Part shown: one piece after another, positions 1-9,296 of the stretch
Layout: each line of letters starts with the position of its first letter
Numbering within the stretch: position 1 is the first letter of the stretch
Assembly (NCBI RefSeq): GCF_016107545.1
Contig: NZ_JABASS010000004.1
Location: 62,001 to 126,000 of the forward strand
DNA length: 64,000 nt
Direction: 5' to 3'
Source of the DNA: Psychrobacter namhaensis
Lineage (GTDB): Bacteria; Pseudomonadota; Gammaproteobacteria; Pseudomonadales; Moraxellaceae
Notes under the pieces: generated by a model
The model's database searches: none
Told to the model about the DNA's origin: nothing
Seen by the model: only the letters and a program-made list of their open reading frames with translations
Translations under genes and position numbers: made by a program

Positions 1-874
1 TAAGAGCATCAATACCTGTGATACAAACGATGTCGCCCGCTTGTGCATCTTCTACTTCGATACGATCCAGACCATGATAGCCCATGATTTTTAGGATACG
101 ACCATTACGCGTTTTGCCATGCTTATCAATGACAGTAACTTGTGTATTGGTTTTAACCTTACCGCGCTGAATACGACCAATACCAATAACGCCGACGAAG
201 CTATTGTAGTCGAGGCTTGAGATTTGCATACGGAACGGTGCATCTGCATCAACCTGTGGAGGCTGTACAACATCGACAATAGTTTTGAAAAGTGGTGTCA
301 TGTCATCAGCTAAATCATCGGCTTCTAGACCTGCAATACCATTCAACGCTGAGGCATAAACAACTGGGAAATCCAACTGCTCATCTGTGGCCCCTAGGTT
401 GTCAAACAAATCAAAAATTTGATCCATGACCCAATCAGGACGTGAGCCCGGACGGTCAATTTTATTGATAACCACAATCGGCTTTAGGCCTTGCTCGAAT
501 GCTTTTTGCGTGACAAAACGAGTTTGAGGCATTGGACCATCAACCGCATCAACCACTAGAAGTACGCAGTCAACCATCGACATGACACGCTCAACTTCAC
601 CACCGAAATCGGCGTGACCTGGGGTATCGACGATATTGATACGGTATTCAGTTTCTGAAGTTTGATCTGTCCAGCGGATGGCTGTGTTTTTAGCCAAAAT
701 AGTAATACCACGTTCTTGCTCAATATCGCCTGAATCCATTGCACGTTCAGCAATGTTTGCACGGTCGCCAAAAGTACCAGACTGATGTAATAACTTATCA
801 ACCAAAGTTGTTTTACCGTGGTCAACGTGGGCAATAATTGCAATGTTACGCAGGTGTTTGATATCGTTCGCCAT
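1..874 (-). CDS. typA: TypA/BipA ribosome-binding GTPase, partial (N-terminal ~291 residues)
   Basis: Translational GTPase of the TypA/BipA family, which binds ribosomes and supports growth under stress and low temperature. The reading frame opens at the ATG at 874 and leaves the window at base 1, so only the GTPase domain and the start of domain II are seen. Visible motifs are the P-loop AHVDHGKT (residues 15-22), the switch I region with RGITI (about 55-59), DTPGHADF (83-90) and NKIDRPG (137-143). The stretch [12 protein letters not shown] and the ending [12 protein letters not shown] are typical of TypA rather than EF-G or LepA. It is transcribed leftward, away from ompA. Family assignment is very secure; the C-terminal half cannot be judged. 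Confidence 0.96.
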   Translation of the reverse strand, partial: MANDIKHLRNIAIIAHVDHGKTTLVDKLLHQSGTFGDRANIAERAMDSGDIEQERGITILAKNTAIRWTDQTSETEYRINIVDTPGHADFGGEVERVMSMVDCVLLVVDAVDGPMPQTRFVTQKAFEQGLKPIVVINKIDRPGSRPDWVMDQIFDLFDNLGATDEQLDFPVVYASALNGIAGLEADDLADDMTPLFKTIVDVVQPPQVDADAPFRMQISSLDYNSFVGVIGIGRIQRGKVKTNTQVTVIDKHGKTRNGRILKIMGYHGLDRIEVEDAQAGDIVCITGIDAL

Positions 875-1156
875 ATAAAATGCTCGTTTCGTCTTAAAAA
901 AATGCAGTAGCAGTAAGCGCCGCTGGATAAACTTTTATCATAAATCAGTTAGACATTGAATACCTAAATTTGACAACGGCACAATAGGGCAGTTAATCAA
1001 ACAACTTCAATACAATCAAGTATCTACACTGATTAATTCATCATACAGATAGCTATGCTAAAGTACATTCTGTCAATTTACAGAATGTTTGGGCAGCTAG
1101 TATAACATTATTGCTTCATAAATTTATGTAATAACTTGCTTATATCAATACATAAA

Positions 1157-1188
1157 TAAAAAAAGCCACCCAATGGGCAGCTTTTTTT
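1157..1188 (-). terminator. Rho-independent terminator downstream of ompA-type gene
   Basis: An A7GC...GCT7 stem with an inner CCCA/TGGG pairing gives a hairpin flanked by A and T tracts, 40 nt past the stop of the porin gene on the minus strand. The symmetric A and T runs make it potentially bidirectional. The rest of 875-1227, between typA and this gene, shows no convincing ORF; it must hold the typA promoter. Confidence 0.8.
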
Positions 1189-1227
1189 GTAACTTCATGT
1201 TTGACTACATAACCAATTGGTTATTAC

Positions 1228-2430
1228 TTACTGAACAACCATGTCTTTAGTTTGTTCAACAGTCATTGTTTTGTCACCAGTGATGATGGCATAAACACGA
1301 CGGTTCATAGCACGGCCTTCTTCAGTGTCGTTTGGCGCGATTGGGTTGTCATAACCATAACCAACGGTTGATAGACGGTTTGGAGCAATACCGAATTCGT
1401 TAGTTAGCATAGATTTAACGGCAACGGCACGAGCTTCAGACAGACGTTGGTTGTAACGTGCTGAAGGACCAGTTTTAGAAGCATGACCTTCGATACGTGC
1501 GGTAGAGTTAGGATACTCGCGCATCTTCTCTGCTACTTTAGCGATTTCAGGCTTGTACTGGTTTTTGATAGCTGATTTGTCGTTATCAAAGAACACACGT
1601 AGTTCCATTTTCAGCTCATCAGTAATATCTACTGGTACTGGGCAACCGCGCTCATCAACAACCACATTCATTGGAGTGCCTGGGCATGCATCGATGCTAT
1701 CAGGTACGCCATCACCGTCAGAATCAAGATCAGACTCAACAACTACTACTGGCGTAGTGTCAACTACTGGCTCTTGCATTGGTGGTACTGCTACCGTAGG
1801 CGCTAAATGGCCACCCAATACAACTTCTAGACCGGCCAAAGCCATGCCTTCCCACCAGTTGTTATCAAAGTTATGGATCGCACGAGCTTCACCACGTAGG
1901 CTTAGCGCGTCGTTAATGCGATACATAGCACCTAGACCTAGGTTACCGATAGTATCTTTAGTGCCACTAACTTTATCACCAGCCGCATCTTCGATTTCAA
2001 TTTTAGACTGACCAGCACCAACCAATACATATGGCTTAAGCGCGTTGTCAGTATAACCAGTAAACTCTTCAGTACCGATTAAGAAGTTACCCGAAATCAT
2101 TTCTTGTTCAGCGTCGTAAGAACCAGAAGCATTGCCAGGAGTAACATCATTGCTAGCAATAGCATCAGTGTTTGACACACCATATTCTACTTGAAACTGA
2201 GTAGAAGGCGTTAGCTCGATACCTAGTGCAGCACCTGTGTATAAACCGTCTTCTTTATAGTAGCTATTACCGTTACCGCTATAGTCTCCTAATAGTTCAG
2301 CTTGATCATCATCAGCTGCTTCGCTGTAGTGATAACCTAACAATAGTGGGCTAATAGTAACGCCAGCATTCGCTGCTAAAGGAGCAGCCGTTACGGCAAC
2401 CAAAGCTAGAGCAATTTTATTCAATTTCAT
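1228..2430 (-). CDS. OmpA family outer membrane protein
   Basis: Major-porin type OmpA protein, 400 residues from the chosen start. Its ATG at 2430 has a strong Shine-Dalgarno (GAGGAAG) and begins a clean signal peptide (MKLNKIALALVAVTAAPLAANA, cleavage after ANA); an upstream in-frame start at 2484 would add 18 residues and spoil the signal. Residues about 23-200 are a beta-barrel region rich in alternating aromatic and polar residues. A proline/valine linker follows, then one thrombospondin-3-like calcium repeat (DSDGDGVPDSIDACPGTP), then the peptidoglycan-binding OmpA domain with FFDNDKSAIK, GHASKTG and NRRVYA. It should anchor the outer membrane to peptidoglycan. It is monocistronic, with its own terminator downstream and a long AT-rich upstream region. 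Confidence 0.95.
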   Translation of the reverse strand: MKLNKIALALVAVTAAPLAANAGVTISPLLLGYHYSEAADDDQAELLGDYSGNGNSYYKEDGLYTGAALGIELTPSTQFQVEYGVSNTDAIASNDVTPGNASGSYDAEQEMISGNFLIGTEEFTGYTDNALKPYVLVGAGQSKIEIEDAAGDKVSGTKDTIGNLGLGAMYRINDALSLRGEARAIHNFDNNWWEGMALAGLEVVLGGHLAPTVAVPPMQEPVVDTTPVVVVESDLDSDGDGVPDSIDACPGTPMNVVVDERGCPVPVDITDELKMELRVFFDNDKSAIKNQYKPEIAKVAEKMREYPNSTARIEGHASKTGPSARYNQRLSEARAVAVKSMLTNEFGIAPNRLSTVGYGYDNPIAPNDTEEGRAMNRRVYAIITGDKTMTVEQTKDMVVQ

Positions 2431-3189
2431 GGACTTCCTCCAAAGGATAATTTTAGTGATGCGTGAAGCAAAACCGATTTTCAAGACATTCTAAAGTAGA
2501 CATCTTTTACGCATTTTAAGTTACAAAGCAAAACCAATTAAGAAGTAGCTTAGCGATTATCAATTCAGTTTACAACTTTTTTCGTTAACGAGCTACACAT
2601 TATTACACGATAATGTTGTAACTAAAACACAATAACCTGCTGAAGTTACCTAGAACTAACACACCTTACGCTTTTTATCTTTTGTATGTCAGTTCACAAG
2701 AGATAGCAGTCTTAAAACTATCTATTGTCTGCGCTTATTTTAATATAGTTAGTAATTTTTCTCTATTACTAAAACCTTTCCTTCACTAATTGAAACATTT
2801 TTTGACAGTAGACATATATTCTGTTTATATTATATAAGTCAACATTATTTCACCCTATAGCCTAGTTGTTTTTTGCTTTAGATCTACACATTGCTATGTC
2901 CTTACAAGTCTATTTCAAAATGTTTAGATGAAAAGATAACTAGAGAGACAACGCTAAAAAATGAGCTTGCTCTATTGTATGGCACCAAACTCCTTCTCAT
3001 AGGTAATAAAACCTTATGACCCCGCTTGATAAGACATCGTTAAGTGATAGAAAACTCTCTACCTCTATCTTACTCATATTACCTTTAGGTAAGAGTGGTT
3101 TGGTTCGTCACAGACTTTGGCAATATGGAACTCAGATCTATACGGCCTTTCGCTATCATTTTACAGTGAGCCAAATTCTCTCAGTAGAC
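2431..3189. other. AT-rich intergenic region between divergent ompA-type and fimT-type genes
   Basis: About 760 bp with no convincing gene. It must carry the strong porin promoter on the minus strand. On the plus strand TTGACA (2802-2807) is followed after 18 bp by TATATT (2826-2831), a plausible promoter that would give the pseudopilin gene a leader of about 350 nt. An in-frame extension of the pseudopilin ORF back to 3016 is open but lacks a coding look. Confidence 0.5.
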
Positions 3190-3744
3190 ATGAGCGCTTA
3201 TAGGTATAAAGGAAGGCAAGGTTTTACCTTGGTTGAGCTGATTGTCACCATAGCGGTATTGGCGATTATAATGACGATTGCAGCTCCCGCTATTCGTACA
3301 CAGTTAGCGCGTATGGAAGCCAAACGTATTAAAAATCAGGTAGAAAACTCACTTACCTTGGCAAAAACGGAGAGTTATATCAGAAGACAGAATATCATTG
3401 TTTGTCTGTCTAACGCAGGCGGGCGCTGCCACAGAGACAGCGATAAGACACTTTTATTGTTTATAGACAAAAACGACAATAAAAATTTTGATGCTCAAAC
3501 AGATCTTTTAATAAGGCAACGCGCTTTGAATCCTAAATACGCGAAGCTGAGTTTGCGCGTAGGAGGCAGGCGTCACTACATCAAATTTTGGGGTGATAGT
3601 GGAAAACCGCGAGGGCACTTCGGTCATATCAAATACTGTCCAACCGTGGCTTATAATAACGCAATGTATTTAATATCTTTTAGTCAATCGGGCAGGATTA
3701 GACAAAAACTTAACGAAAATCATCCCACGAAATGTGATCAATAG
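3190..3744 (+). CDS. GspH/FimT family pseudopilin
   Basis: Minor pilin/pseudopilin of a type IV pilus or type II secretion apparatus, 184 residues. The start at 3190 gives a short basic leader (MSAYRYKGRQG) ending in Gly, followed by the prepilin peptidase site FTLVEL with Phe+1 and Glu+5 and a hydrophobic helix to about residue 33. The remainder (SYIRRQNIIVCLS, then a beta-rich region ending near FSQSGRIRQK) matches the GspH/FimT layout, including a pair of cysteines in the C-terminal half. The longer ORF from 3016 would bury the leader and is rejected. It stands alone; no other pilus genes are adjacent, so the exact machine it serves is unknown. Confidence 0.85.
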   Translation: MSAYRYKGRQGFTLVELIVTIAVLAIIMTIAAPAIRTQLARMEAKRIKNQVENSLTLAKTESYIRRQNIIVCLSNAGGRCHRDSDKTLLLFIDKNDNKNFDAQTDLLIRQRALNPKYAKLSLRVGGRRHYIKFWGDSGKPRGHFGHIKYCPTVAYNNAMYLISFSQSGRIRQKLNENHPTKCDQ

Positions 3745-3775
3745 TAAGAATAGCAAGATTGGCACGTATTATGTT

Positions 3776-4555
3776 TTAGTTGACTTTGTACATCGCACTT
3801 TTCATCATAATGACCGCTTGCTCGATCCCCACGAATATAGCATCTGCAATGAGCGCATGACCGATGTTTAACTCATAAATGCCTTCAATTTGCGCAATAG
3901 CCCTGACATTATCACGTGTCAGACCATGACCGGCGTTAATTAAAAGTTTGTTATTTATACGTTGGGCACTGACGACTGCTTGTTTGATTCGTTTTAGCTC
4001 AGCATTTTGCACGTCTATGTTGCCTGCCAAGCCCGCCTCTGCATAAGCACCTGTGTGCAACTCAATAGCATCTGCGCCGCAATCTACGGCGGCAGCAATT
4101 TGTGTTTCTTCAGGATCAATAAACAAAGACACTTTACTGCCTGCAGCTTGTAACTGGCTAATATATTCTGTTAACCAAGTTACCTGCCCTGCCACATCAA
4201 GCCCGCCTTCTGTCGTCAGCTCTGCACGCTTTTCCGGTACTAAGCACACCCAAAATGGTTTTACTTTATTAGCAATTGCCAGCATCTCATTGGTTGCCGC
4301 CATCTCTAGATTCATTCTGGTGGTCAACTGCGCCGCTATCTCATACACATCTGAATCTTGAATATGACGGCGATCTTCGCGCAAGTGTATGGTGATGCCA
4401 TCTGCACCTGCCTGCTCACAGAGTAAAGCAGCATCCAAAGGACTGGGATAGTTGACCCCGCGTGCTTGACGCAAAGTGGCTACATGGTCAATGTTCACCC
4501 CTAATAAAGGTTTTCGTGAGGTCTTTTCCGATAGAGGTAACGCAGAGGGGGGCAT
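3776..4555 (-). CDS. pdxJ: Pyridoxine 5'-phosphate synthase
   Basis: PdxJ condenses 1-deoxyxylulose 5-phosphate with 3-amino-2-oxopropyl phosphate to form pyridoxine 5'-phosphate, the last ring-closing step of DXP-dependent vitamin B6 synthesis. The 259-residue TIM barrel shows the N-terminal signature [15 protein letters not shown] (19-33), [16 protein letters not shown] (about 50-65), ELHTGAYA, and the C-terminal [10 protein letters not shown] and [12 protein letters not shown] motifs. It carries about 18 extra N-terminal residues compared with homologues that begin near GVNIDH; no better internal start is visible. It is the last gene of the lepA operon, following recO by 118 nt, an arrangement conserved in many Gammaproteobacteria. 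Confidence 0.96.
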   Translation of the reverse strand: MPPSALPLSEKTSRKPLLGVNIDHVATLRQARGVNYPSPLDAALLCEQAGADGITIHLREDRRHIQDSDVYEIAAQLTTRMNLEMAATNEMLAIANKVKPFWVCLVPEKRAELTTEGGLDVAGQVTWLTEYISQLQAAGSKVSLFIDPEETQIAAAVDCGADAIELHTGAYAEAGLAGNIDVQNAELKRIKQAVVSAQRINNKLLINAGHGLTRDNVRAIAQIEGIYELNIGHALIADAIFVGIEQAVIMMKSAMYKVN

Positions 4556-4673
4556 AAGAAATCCTTTTGATAACGATACTCAGTTGACTTATATGTAATG
4601 ATAAAAAGGTACTATTTCACATGACTTCACATGACCTTAATTTAACAGCGGTGCTACTCAGCAAATATTCTCT

Positions 4674-5465
4674 TTACTGTTGGTAACGCTGCTGCTGTTG
4701 CCATAGCAAACGACTTTGTAGTGGTTGATACTCAAGCAAATGATCAATCAGCTGTCGATGTAGTTTTGACCAGTGATTTAGCGTGGCTTCAGTAATGCCC
4801 AATTTTGCCATCTGGATAATGTCAGTACCCATCAGAACCGTTTGTCCAGTAGCACTCTCTAAATGCTCAGACTGTCTATTATTCTGAAAGACAGGTACTA
4901 AGCCAACATCAGGCAAAAAACGATAACAGCAATCGGAAGCAATAACATCCTCGACACTGTCGTGCGTGAGCGTGAGCGTAAAACCCAGCTCGTTAAATAA
5001 ATGATGCTCAAACTGCCGTAAACACAACCGTAACTCATTGGCGCTTAAAGGCTGCCTAAGTTGCCGTAAACTGTTCTCATAATGCTGCCACAATACTGGC
5101 ATTGGGTCTTCAGTGGGTAGCAAGCGCCATAATATTTCATTCAAATACAACGCTGAGTACTGCTGCTGACCGGTAATATTTTCATAAGGCCTAGCGCTTA
5201 ATACCGCCCCGAACGTGTTGGGCACACTGTCTTTTTGCGTCTCATCTGTCTGGGTAGTCGTTTGCGATGCGACACCAATTTGGCTGAATGTCTTTAAATC
5301 ACGTTGACCTGTGGCAAAGAGCTGTAAAGGCATAAACAGTGGTGCGCCCTTTTTCCCCACGCCATGTATCACACCATGCTGCTGAGAAAAAAGATAATAC
5401 AAGGCACGCTTTTCTTGGTAGGGGCGCTGATGTAATAAATAACCGATTAACGCTTCATTACGCAT
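4674..5465 (-). CDS. recO: DNA repair protein RecO
   Basis: RecO works with RecF and RecR to load RecA onto SSB-coated gaps in recombinational repair. The 263-residue protein begins MRNEALIGYLLHQRPYQEK, the usual OB-fold start of RecO in which a shortcut to exported conformations is coupled to YQEKRALY, then HGVIHGVGKKG. A helical second half follows (LNEILWRLLPTEDP, LRQFEHHLFNELGFTL). There is a variable Thr/Gln-rich insertion at about residues 66-85. No zinc-finger cysteine cluster is obvious, as in many gamma-proteobacterial RecO proteins. It lies between era and pdxJ, its standard neighbours. The assignment comes from both sequence and synteny. Confidence 0.92.
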   Translation of the reverse strand: MRNEALIGYLLHQRPYQEKRALYYLFSQQHGVIHGVGKKGAPLFMPLQLFATGQRDLKTFSQIGVASQTTTQTDETQKDSVPNTFGAVLSARPYENITGQQQYSALYLNEILWRLLPTEDPMPVLWQHYENSLRQLRQPLSANELRLCLRQFEHHLFNELGFTLTLTHDSVEDVIASDCCYRFLPDVGLVPVFQNNRQSEHLESATGQTVLMGTDIIQMAKLGITEATLNHWSKLHRQLIDHLLEYQPLQSRLLWQQQQRYQQ

Positions 5466-5526
5466 TTTTTATTACCTCAGCATCAAGCCTTTATACGATC
5501 GTAAAAAGGCGGTTATTCAATCACTA

Positions 5527-6666
5527 TCAGTATCCCAGACTGGTCAACGCACGTTCGTCATCAGACCAGCCGCGTTTCACCTTCACCCACAGTGTCAGCA
5601 TGATTTTTTTATCAAAAAGTTGTTCCATGTCTTTACGAGCGTCCATCCCGACTTGTTTAATACGCTGGCCTTTATCACCAATGACGATGGCTTTTTGACC
5701 ACTGCGTTCGACATAAATAGTCGCGTCAATAAACGTACAAGCCTTACGTGGACGACCTGTTTTTGGATCAGTATGGGCAGGCTCATCCTTGAACGCATCA
5801 ATCTGTACCGTTAAATCATAGGGCACTTCATCACCCGCACTACGCATGATTTTTTCGCGGATGATCTCACTGGCCAAGAAACGCTCTGAGCGATCAGTGA
5901 TCTGTTCGGTATCATAGATAGGTGCCGCAACTGGTAGATGAGACGCAATCACTTCTTGCAGGCGATCGAGGTTTTGGTTTTTTAACGCAGATACTGGCAC
6001 GATATCGGCAAAGTCAAAACTGTCGTTAAAGGTCTCAATCAGCGGCAACACGCTGCCTTTATCTTTTAAGGTGTCCGATTTATTAATCACCAGCACCACG
6101 GTTAAGTCCGTATCGCCAAGCTTTTGTAACGTTAGTAAATCATCATCACGCCACTGGTCTGAGTCGACAACGAACAACACCAAATCCACGTCTACTAGGG
6201 CCGATACGGCGGCTTTATTCATGCGCTCATTAATAGCTCGCACTTCATTACGGTGGATACCAGGCGTATCAACAAACACAGCCTGCATCTCATGGTTTGA
6301 CAAAATACCATGGATACGGTGACGAGTCGTTTGCGGTTTACGTGAAGTGATAGATAGCTTTTGACCCAGTAAGTGATTCATCAAGGTCGACTTGCCAACG
6401 TTTGGTCGCCCAACGATGGCAACATAGCCAGACTTAAAATCATCAGCCATACGCGTATGACCGCTTGGGGCAAAGAACTCTTCAATTGCCATGTCATTTT
6501 CTAGCGATATATCTTCTGACTGATCGATACTCTTATTCGTTAGAGCAGCATTCGTTAGAGTGTCATTCGTTAGAGCATCATCTTGGCTTGGATGCGTCTC
6601 TGTTTTTTTGATCATATCGTTGGTACTGTCTTCATTATTTGATGGCACATCAGTACGATTGCTCAT
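5527..6666 (-). CDS. era: GTPase Era with N-terminal extension
   Basis: Era is the essential KH-domain GTPase that binds the 3' end of 16S rRNA in 30S subunit maturation. GTPase motifs are GRPNVGKS (86-93), switch region KPQTTRHRIHGI, DTPGIH, NKSD and SALK; the C-terminal KH domain has GQKAIVIGDKGQRIKQVG. At 379 residues it is about 75 longer than usual because of an acidic, low-complexity N-terminus with a 5-residue repeat (xLTNx, three copies). The start at 6666 has AGGA 8 nt upstream and is favoured over Met73 (6450), which would give a standard-length Era but has a weak ribosome site. It follows rnc, with a 217-nt gap, in the conserved rnc-era-recO order. Confidence 0.95.
   Translation of the reverse strand: MSNRTDVPSNNEDSTNDMIKKTETHPSQDDALTNDTLTNAALTNKSIDQSEDISLENDMAIEEFFAPSGHTRMADDFKSGYVAIVGRPNVGKSTLMNHLLGQKLSITSRKPQTTRHRIHGILSNHEMQAVFVDTPGIHRNEVRAINERMNKAAVSALVDVDLVLFVVDSDQWRDDDLLTLQKLGDTDLTVVLVINKSDTLKDKGSVLPLIETFNDSFDFADIVPVSALKNQNLDRLQEVIASHLPVAAPIYDTEQITDRSERFLASEIIREKIMRSAGDEVPYDLTVQIDAFKDEPAHTDPKTGRPRKACTFIDATIYVERSGQKAIVIGDKGQRIKQVGMDARKDMEQLFDKKIMLTLWVKVKRGWSDDERALTSLGY
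6535..6579. repeat. Three tandem copies of a 15-bp unit inside era
   Basis: The unit ATTCGTTAGAGYRKC occurs three times in a row, in frame, and encodes the degenerate pentapeptide repeat in the N-terminal extension of Era on the minus strand (ALTND/TLTNA/ALTNK). Confidence 0.85.
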
Positions 6667-6883
6667 AGGTTAATCCTGTAGAGTTTATAACCAGCCAAAC
6701 GGCATTTCATAGTGGATTGGGTATATCCGCACTAAAAAAATGACACCGTTATCGGCTGGGAAATATTTGAGGTTTTAAAATAAGTAACATTTAATATAAA
6801 TAGAATAAGTGCTTACTAAAGTAAGAACCACTTAGAAAGATATCGTAAATGTAAAGTGAGGTTTGCCGCGAAATTTATACCCA

Positions 6884-7678
6884 TTAAGAGCGCTTTTTGG
6901 CTGAACCTGGCAGTTTGTGTAATTGATTGATCATAAGCTCTGCCGCTTTTTGTTCGGCGATGCGGCGGCTCTCACCAGATTCAGTAATGTCAGGACAGTT
7001 ATTGATATTAACATGGCAACGTACGACAAAAATTTGATGCGGCGCGTTACCACGCGTTTCCATCAGCTCGTAATGGGGCAAATCAAACTGCTTAGATTGT
7101 AGCCATTCTTGCAGTCGGCTCTTGGCATCTTTTAATGCTTTTTGATCATTCACGCTATCAATTAAATCCCCGTACCACGAGAGCACACAGTGACGCGTAA
7201 TCTCCATATCTTGGCTGTCTAAGTAGATCGCTCCGATTAACGACTCCACAGCGTCCGCCAATATAGAGGCACGATTGCGACCACCGCCCTTGCGCTCCCC
7301 TATCCCCAATATGAGGTGATTAGAAAGCTCGAGATTTTGGGCAATAATAACCAATGACTCCTGACGCACCAAAGTCGCGCGCATGCGAGTAAGCCGCCCT
7401 TCATTTTGGCTAGGATAACGATGGTATAAAGCTTCACCCACAATCATCCCTAAAAGCGCATCTCCCAAAAACTCTAAGCGCTCATAGTTTTTTTTGCTAT
7501 CAAATGAGCGGTGTGTCAATGCAAGTTTTGGGAGACTCACATCATTAAACACATAGCCTAATTTGCGTGTTAATACCGTTAAACGCTGAATAAATTCTGC
7601 GCTAACAAGCGTATCAACAGACGTGCTATTTTTTTGGGAAGTAGGAACCGCTTGGGAGTGCTGCGAAGTTGGTTTCAT
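6884..7678 (-). CDS. rnc: Ribonuclease III
   Basis: RNase III cleaves double-stranded RNA in rRNA processing and mRNA turnover. The 264-residue protein carries the nuclease signature ERLEFLGDALLGMIVGEALY, beginning near residue 67, with the acidic residues that bind magnesium; a second catalytic element is ILADAVESLIGAIYLD (with its D and E). The C-terminal third is a double-stranded-RNA-binding domain (DAKSRLQEWLQSKQF to AEQKAAELMINQL). The N-terminal 25 residues are Ser/Thr/Gln-rich and probably disordered. It is followed by era and preceded by the DUF4845 gene and lepB, the common gamma-proteobacterial order. Confidence 0.96.
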   Translation of the reverse strand: MKPTSQHSQAVPTSQKNSTSVDTLVSAEFIQRLTVLTRKLGYVFNDVSLPKLALTHRSFDSKKNYERLEFLGDALLGMIVGEALYHRYPSQNEGRLTRMRATLVRQESLVIIAQNLELSNHLILGIGERKGGGRNRASILADAVESLIGAIYLDSQDMEITRHCVLSWYGDLIDSVNDQKALKDAKSRLQEWLQSKQFDLPHYELMETRGNAPHQIFVVRCHVNINNCPDITESGESRRIAEQKAAELMINQLHKLPGSAKKRS

Positions 7679-7769
7679 GCGAGGCTTATGGTTATCCCTT
7701 CTGTTTTACTGGTTTAATAAGTAATCGTAGTTAGTGGTTGGTTACGAAAAAAATGAACGCTCTCTTTCG

Positions 7770-8162
7770 TTATTCTGCTGTTGCCATCTCGATGTCACCT
7801 TCAAAACGATTGACGATATCAACATTGCCAAAAAAGGTATTGGTGACGGCGTACTGTTTATGAATCGCCAATTGTCCCGTTTTTTTATCAGTAAAAGTAA
7901 AGACGTCTTCTGCCTTGGTGTCATAGTCACCATTGATAGATAACTGTTTATTGACCCGTTCAACGAACTGCTTGGCCGTCTCATTGTTTTTATTTGACTC
8001 TTTAAGCTGAGCGCTTAAGGTCTTGCTCAATTGATAATCGCCAATCTGAGCCGGTACGATAGCAATGATTAATTTGGCAGCAATACCCAAAACGATAATG
8101 ATTAAAACGATGCTCGTCACACTAGCACCACGCTGCGTGGACAAACCAGATAATTGCTGCAT
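7770..8162 (-). CDS. DUF4845 family membrane-anchored protein
   Basis: Small protein (130 residues) of the DUF4845 family, found between lepB and rnc in many Gammaproteobacteria. After a short polar start it has one membrane helix (residues about 17-37, SIVLIIIVLGIAAKLIIAIV), then a soluble domain of about 90 residues with the pattern FVERVNKQLSINGDY and a beta-rich end (FGNVDIVNRFEG). The N-terminus with RGASVTS resembles the start of type IV pilin-like proteins, but no prepilin Glu5 is present. Function is unknown; the position suggests co-transcription with signal peptidase I and RNase III. Confidence 0.82.
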   Translation of the reverse strand: MQQLSGLSTQRGASVTSIVLIIIVLGIAAKLIIAIVPAQIGDYQLSKTLSAQLKESNKNNETAKQFVERVNKQLSINGDYDTKAEDVFTFTDKKTGQLAIHKQYAVTNTFFGNVDIVNRFEGDIEMATAE

Positions 8163-8290
8163 TATAGTCTCTCTCTACTGGTAAATGACTGTTTTTGGAT
8201 ACCTAGGTGCTAGGTAATCGCTGATTAAACAGCAACAATATTAGCACAAAATTATTATCGTTAACTCAACCAATAGAGCTTCTTATACAC

Positions 8291-9193
8291 TTAATCAATC
8301 GTACCATTACGGGTAAAGGTTGGTAAATTTAGCCCAGGTGGTTTATGCATCCAAATATATACCGCCTTACCAGCTAAATTCTCATCAGGCACAAAGCCCC
8401 AGAAACGACCATCAGCACTGCGATCACGGTTGTCACCCATGACAAAATACTGGCCTTCTGGCACACGAATGCGCCAACTCGTCCCTTCTGAACTCACCAC
8501 CTCTGGCGATTGCTGTTGTAAAAACGGCGCGTACTGCGAGCTATTCATACCATCTAAGTAGCGCACCAGATGCTTGTTGTCACCTTGCGTCTCTTCAAAG
8601 TACCTCGCTTCTTTCTCTTCTTGCTGCCCCAGCGCGGCAGCGCTTTCTTCTGTAAGCACTTGTCCTGGACCAATTTGACCTGGTAAATAAAGCTGTGAGG
8701 TCAATTCAGTATTTGCCGCAAAAGTTACCGGTTTAGTCTCAACTGGCACATCATTGATCGCCAGTGTGCCTTGATCATAGCTGACAGTATCGCCAGGCAA
8801 GCCAATCACACGCTTGATATAATAAATACTCGGATTTTCAGGATAACGGAATACGGCTACATCACCATGTTCAGGTTCGCCCGTATCCAAAACCTTATTA
8901 TACGTCAGCGGTAGTCGCACGCCATAGGCGTACTTATTAACCGCAATAAAGTCGCCAGTATATAAAGTCGGTACCATAGAAGATGAAGGAATATTAAAAG
9001 GCTCAATCAAAAACGAGCGCACTATTAATACGACGGCCAGTACGGGGAAAAAGTCATAAGCCCAGCGTACTAGCAAACTTTCATGACCACGGCCACGAGT
9101 TTTACGCTGTTTGAGCGCCAACTTATCTAATAGCCAAACAATCCCTAAGCCTATAGTCAACGGCACTAAAATTAAATTAAAATCAAAATCCAT
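8291..9193 (-). CDS. lepB: Signal peptidase I
   Basis: LepB is the inner-membrane serine protease that removes signal peptides from Sec and Tat substrates. Two N-terminal membrane helices (about 5-22 and 47-63) are followed by the catalytic serine in NIPSSSMVPT (Ser72), and the general-base lysine in YYIKRVIGLPGD (Lys127). The C-terminal box MGDNRDRSADGRFWGFVP is intact. Between about residues 165 and 220 there is a family-variable insertion rich in Glu and Gln. At 300 residues it has normal length. It lies 103 nt downstream of lepA, as in most Proteobacteria. Confidence 0.97.
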   Translation of the reverse strand: MDFDFNLILVPLTIGLGIVWLLDKLALKQRKTRGRGHESLLVRWAYDFFPVLAVVLIVRSFLIEPFNIPSSSMVPTLYTGDFIAVNKYAYGVRLPLTYNKVLDTGEPEHGDVAVFRYPENPSIYYIKRVIGLPGDTVSYDQGTLAINDVPVETKPVTFAANTELTSQLYLPGQIGPGQVLTEESAAALGQQEEKEARYFEETQGDNKHLVRYLDGMNSSQYAPFLQQQSPEVVSSEGTSWRIRVPEGQYFVMGDNRDRSADGRFWGFVPDENLAGKAVYIWMHKPPGLNLPTFTRNGTID

Positions 9194-9296
9194 ACCAAAT
9201 TGCCTATTAAAGAGCGGCTTATCTCACAGCTTTGACGATAAGACCAACCACACTTGACGTATTATGTGCAAAAATCAAATAAGATAGAGACAAGTA

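Noticed and set aside
1553..2011. 152-codon plus-strand ORF inside the OmpA-type gene
   Set aside because: Shadow frame opposite a clear porin with OmpA domain and signal peptide.
3016..3189. N-terminal extension of the pseudopilin ORF
   Set aside because: Would bury the prepilin leader and cleavage site; the ATG at 3190 gives a normal leader.
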